The notes under the pieces were generated by a model, which ran no database searches, had not been told where the DNA came from, and was given only the letters and a program-made list of their open reading frames with translations. A program made the translations under genes and the position numbers. Below are positions 60,559-63,082 of a DNA stretch of 63,082 nt, piece after piece. The stretch is from Paraburkholderia sp. UYCP14C (GTDB lineage: Bacteria > Pseudomonadota > Gammaproteobacteria > Burkholderiales > Burkholderiaceae), in the NCBI RefSeq assembly GCF_004197395.1, contig NZ_SELS01000055.1, positions 1 to 63,082 on the forward strand. Reading direction: 5' to 3'. How positions within the stretch are numbered: the stretch's first letter is position 1; each line of letters begins with the position of its first letter.

Positions 60559-60903
60559 TTGAAATTTCTACCGTTAATCGCTTTGACCGTTGCCATCTCG
60601 GCCTGCGCGGCTCAGCCGCCAGCCGGTGTTCAGTCGGTCGGTCAAAGCCAGCAGCCGCCTCGCGCCGTCGCCACCTGCATTGCACAGAAGTGGGCGGATA
60701 GCTCGCAACAACAGGTGGTCTCGCAAAATATCCTCGCCAACGATCAGGCAATGGACGTCTACGTCCCGGGCCAGCAGCCGCCCAGCGGCGCGGCCGCGGT
60801 GGTCCGTCCGTCATATACCGGCAAGGGCACGTGGGTCGGCTTCCGCGCCGGCGGCGCTGGCGGCGGCAGCAACGCCACCGGGGCGATCAGCGGCTGCCTG
60901 TGA
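60559..60903 (+). CDS. Small lipoprotein of unknown function
   Basis: A 114-residue protein beginning at TTG 60559, which has GAGGAGA upstream, and reading KFLPLIALTVAISACAAQPP; the lipobox is ISAC (Cys about 16). The mature part has two further cysteines (VATCIAQKW and the final SGCL), VYVPGQQPP and a Gly-rich stretch GGAGGGSNATGA. I recognise no named family. It lies 117 bases after the tesA-like gene and ends at a bidirectional terminator. Confidence 0.75.
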   Translation: MKFLPLIALTVAISACAAQPPAGVQSVGQSQQPPRAVATCIAQKWADSSQQQVVSQNILANDQAMDVYVPGQQPPSGAAAVVRPSYTGKGTWVGFRAGGAGGGSNATGAISGCL

Positions 60904-60925
60904 AGCGCTCGCCCCTGCCGTAGAT

Positions 60926-60957
60926 AAAAAAGCCCCGCATTCGCGGGGCTTTCTTTT
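60926..60957. terminator. Bidirectional intrinsic terminator
   Basis: AGCCCCGC (60931-60938) pairs with GCGGGGCT (60943-60950) over ATTC, with an A run before and a T-rich run after. It can end both the small-lipoprotein and ppiD transcripts. Confidence 0.88.
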
Positions 60958-60985
60958 TGGGCCGGCAGGTGATGCTTACTGGCGC

Positions 60986-62920
60986 TTACTGATCTGCCGT
61001 CTGGGCGGCGCTGTCGAGCGTACCGTAGAACTGCACTTTCGAGCGCTCGCGCAGCGCCTTCAGATAGGCTTCGGCCTGCGACTGCGCGTCCACCTGCGCA
61101 ATCTGCTGCTGCGCGACCGCGAGATGCTGCGCGTCCGCGGCCGCGGGCGGCACGATCTGATTCACGCGATAGATCGCATAGCCGTCGTCGCCGAGATCGA
61201 CGCCGACGTAGGCCGGCAACTTTTGCGCATCGACCTTGTAGATTGCGCTCAGTGCGGCAGGCGGCACGCCTTGCGCGTCGTTGCGCGACACTTTCAGCGG
61301 CGATGAGAAACCAGCGGTCGCCTTCGACTTCTCGAAGTCGGCCAGCTTCGCGATGCCATCCTTGTGCGCCGCTTCGTTCGACTGTTCGGCGATCACCTTC
61401 TGACGCACCGCGTCCTTCACCGTGTCGAATGCGGGCACGGCGGCGGGCTTGTAGTCGGTGACGCGCGCGGCGATCAGCGTGTTGTTGCCGACGTCGATGG
61501 CCTGCGTATTGTTGTGTGCCGATACCGAGTCGTTCGCGAATACGGCCGCGAGGAACTTCGGGTTGTTCAGCGGGCTGTCGGGCGGCAGCTTCGCATCCGG
61601 CTGCGGCGTGACCGTCGCGGTCTGGATCTGCAACTTGAACTTGTCCGCGGCCGGCTGCAGGCTCTTGGCCTTTTCATACACGAGGGACGTGAAGCCTTCC
61701 GAGCTGTCGGTGAACGCCTTGCTCGCCAGTTGCGTCTTCAGGTCCTTCGTGATCTGGTCTTTCACTTCGTCGAACGACTTCGTGACCGTCGGCTTCACAT
61801 CCGTGACCTTGATGATGTGGAAACCGAAGTCGGTCTGCACGATGCCGCTGACTTCGTCCTTCTTCAGCGCGAACACCGCGTCGTCGAACGCCGGGCCACC
61901 TGCGATCATGCCGCGGCCGAAGTAACCGAGATCGCCGCCCTTTGATGCCGAACCCGGGTCCTGCGAATTCTGCTGCGCGATCTGGGCGAACTGGTCCGGA
62001 TGCGCCTTGAGCTGCGCGAGCAACTCCTCGGCCTTCTGCTTCGCCTTGGCCTTGTCGGCCGCGCTCGCGTCCTTCGGTGCCGCGATCAGGATGTGGCTCG
62101 CGCGCACTTCGCCTTCGGTGCGGAAGTGCGCGATGTTGTCGTCGTAGTACTTCTTCAGGTCCGCGTCGCTCGGCTGCACCGATGCGCTCATCGCGGCCGG
62201 CGACATCACCAGGTACTGGATCGTCGCGGTAGCGGGCGTCGCGAAGTCGTTGCGATGCGCGTCGTAAAACGCTTGCAGTTGCGCGTCGGTCGGCTGGATC
62301 TTCGCCGCGTAGTCGTGCGGGTGGAACGCGATGCCCTGCACTTCACGCTGCTGCTGGGCGAGCTCGGTCAGGTGCTGCGCGAGTGTCTTCGACGTGAACG
62401 CGCTCGCTTCGATGCTCGCGGGCAGTTGTTGCATCGCGAGGTTGTAGCGCATGCGCTCGTCGTACTGATCGGGCGTCATGCCTTGCATCGCGAGCAGTTG
62501 CTTGTAGCGCTCGAGGTCGATCGAACCGTCGGGATTCTTCAGCGACGAGATCACCGGATCGGACAGCAGCGCACGGCGCACCGCGTCGTCCGATGCGGTC
62601 AGATGCAGACGCTGCGTTTCGTCGGCGAGCACACGCTGCTCGATCATGCCGTCGAGCATCTGGCGACGGCGCTCCGGCGTGTCGAACGACTTCATGTCGA
62701 ACTGCGCGCCGAGCATCTGACGACCGCGGTCGATCTGCTGACGCATCGCGTCGTCGTATTCGACGCGGGTGATCTTGTGACCGTTGACACTCGCGACGTT
62801 TGCACTTTCGTCAAAGAAGCCGCGGAAGCCCTGAATACCCACGAAACCCAACCCCGGCAAAATGACGAGGATGAGCATGAACATCATCAGGCGTTGGTGA
62901 TTGCGGAAAAAATCGAGCAT
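60986..62920 (-). CDS. ppiD: Peptidyl-prolyl isomerase PpiD (SurA N-terminal type)
   Basis: A 644-residue membrane-anchored periplasmic chaperone. One N-terminal helix (residues 12-30, MFMLILVILPGLGFVGIQG), a SurA-like N domain (NVASVNGHKITRVEYDDAMR, about 41-60), a central parvulin domain (VRASHILIAAPKDAS, about 273; GDLGYFGRGMIAGGPAFDDA, about 333-352; TDFGFHIIKVTDV) and a second divergent rotamase-like part. It works near the Sec translocon on newly exported proteins. It lies after tRNA-Asp, as in related genomes. Confidence 0.94.
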   Translation of the reverse strand: MLDFFRNHQRLMMFMLILVILPGLGFVGIQGFRGFFDESANVASVNGHKITRVEYDDAMRQQIDRGRQMLGAQFDMKSFDTPERRRQMLDGMIEQRVLADETQRLHLTASDDAVRRALLSDPVISSLKNPDGSIDLERYKQLLAMQGMTPDQYDERMRYNLAMQQLPASIEASAFTSKTLAQHLTELAQQQREVQGIAFHPHDYAAKIQPTDAQLQAFYDAHRNDFATPATATIQYLVMSPAAMSASVQPSDADLKKYYDDNIAHFRTEGEVRASHILIAAPKDASAADKAKAKQKAEELLAQLKAHPDQFAQIAQQNSQDPGSASKGGDLGYFGRGMIAGGPAFDDAVFALKKDEVSGIVQTDFGFHIIKVTDVKPTVTKSFDEVKDQITKDLKTQLASKAFTDSSEGFTSLVYEKAKSLQPAADKFKLQIQTATVTPQPDAKLPPDSPLNNPKFLAAVFANDSVSAHNNTQAIDVGNNTLIAARVTDYKPAAVPAFDTVKDAVRQKVIAEQSNEAAHKDGIAKLADFEKSKATAGFSSPLKVSRNDAQGVPPAALSAIYKVDAQKLPAYVGVDLGDDGYAIYRVNQIVPPAAADAQHLAVAQQQIAQVDAQSQAEAYLKALRERSKVQFYGTLDSAAQTADQ

Positions 62921-62970
62921 GCGTGAGGGGTGCCAAAAACAGAACGCCCGATCTTACAACAGCGGGCAAC

Positions 62971-62993
62971 AAAAAAGGCGAACCGGAGTTCGC
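62971..62993 (-). terminator. Intrinsic terminator after tRNA-Asp
   Basis: On the minus strand AGGCGAA pairs with TTCGCCT over a five-base loop, then six T. It ends the tRNA transcript before ppiD. Confidence 0.82.
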
Positions 62994-63006
62994 CTTTCGT
63001 GGATAC

Positions 63007-63082
63007 TGGCGGAGTGGACGGGACTCGAACCCGCGACCCCCGGCGTGACAGGCCGGTATTCTAACCGACTGAACTACCACTC
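63007..63082 (-). tRNA. tRNA-Asp (anticodon GTC), first base cut by the window edge
   Basis: The minus strand reads GAGTGGTAGTTCAGTCGG, anticodon loop CTGTCAC with GTC, T arm GGTTCGAGTCC and encoded CCA. The acceptor stem closes with CCACTCC; the opening G lies just beyond the window. 76 of an expected 77 bases are present. Confidence 0.96.

Noticed and set aside
62811-63080. An 89-codon minus-strand frame running from the window end into ppiD
   Set aside because: It runs through the tRNA-Asp gene and its terminator; the tRNA explains the sequence.

Overview
This window reads as ordinary chromosome of a high-GC betaproteobacterium of the Burkholderiaceae, most likely Paraburkholderia or Burkholderia. 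The reasons are the complete bceA-K-type gene order for the exopolysaccharide cepacian, the ppiD gene beside tRNA-Asp(GTC), the mltG-tmk-holB block divergent from ygfZ, and uniformly GC-rich codon use. I see no phage, plasmid, complete insertion sequence or CRISPR array.

Region 1 (1-3176): two consecutive minus-strand genes, each broken by one in-frame TAG. One is a membrane histidine kinase with HAMP, PAS, Hpt and CheA-like ATPase regions. The other is a small membrane/coiled-coil protein. The spacer beyond them carries a plus-strand intrinsic terminator with no gene in front of it.

Region 2 (3177-19832): the exopolysaccharide locus. bceB, C, D, E, F, G, H, I, J and K run leftward as one tight operon: priming transferase, UDP-glucose dehydrogenase, tyrosine phosphatase, Wza exporter, Wzc tyrosine kinase, four glycosyltransferases and the Wzy polymerase. 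bceA (mannose isomerase/GDP-mannose pyrophosphorylase) diverges from bceB across an AT-rich 608-bp region. After bceA lies an odd gene: an IS5-type transposase N-terminus without its catalytic domain, fused to an unrelated C-terminus and preceded by repeated short motifs.

Region 3 (19833-28970): small envelope or stress genes (YciI, PsiF, YSC84-type lipoprotein, a two-helix protein), a glycosyltransferase, trehalose-6-phosphate synthase next to an MscS-type channel, an orphan Rap1a/Tai-type protein and a secreted ankyrin protein.

Region 4 (29023-35448): housekeeping genes tatD, a GNAT acetyltransferase, holB, tmk and mltG on the minus strand; ygfZ and an NRDE-family protein on the plus strand.

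Region 5 (35525-45194): lipid and acyl-CoA metabolism. Acyl-CoA synthetase, FadB-like multifunctional enzyme, thiolase, PaaI thioesterase, medium-chain reductase, SDR and esterase all lie on the minus strand, with a small LEA-2 lipoprotein on the other strand. No acyl-CoA dehydrogenase is present.

Region 6 (45406-63082): selO, msrB, yciB, bolA and a parvulin; purL; a DadA-like dehydrogenase; the NAD(P)HX repair enzyme; pgi; a YbbA-like ABC ATPase whose start codon overlaps that of the divergent tesA-like gene; a small lipoprotein; ppiD and tRNA-Asp.

The main points for a second look are the paired amber codons, the transposase-derived fusion and its upstream repeats, the orphan plus-strand terminator, and the overlapping divergent starts of ybbA and tesA. 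I found no convincing wholly new multi-gene system.
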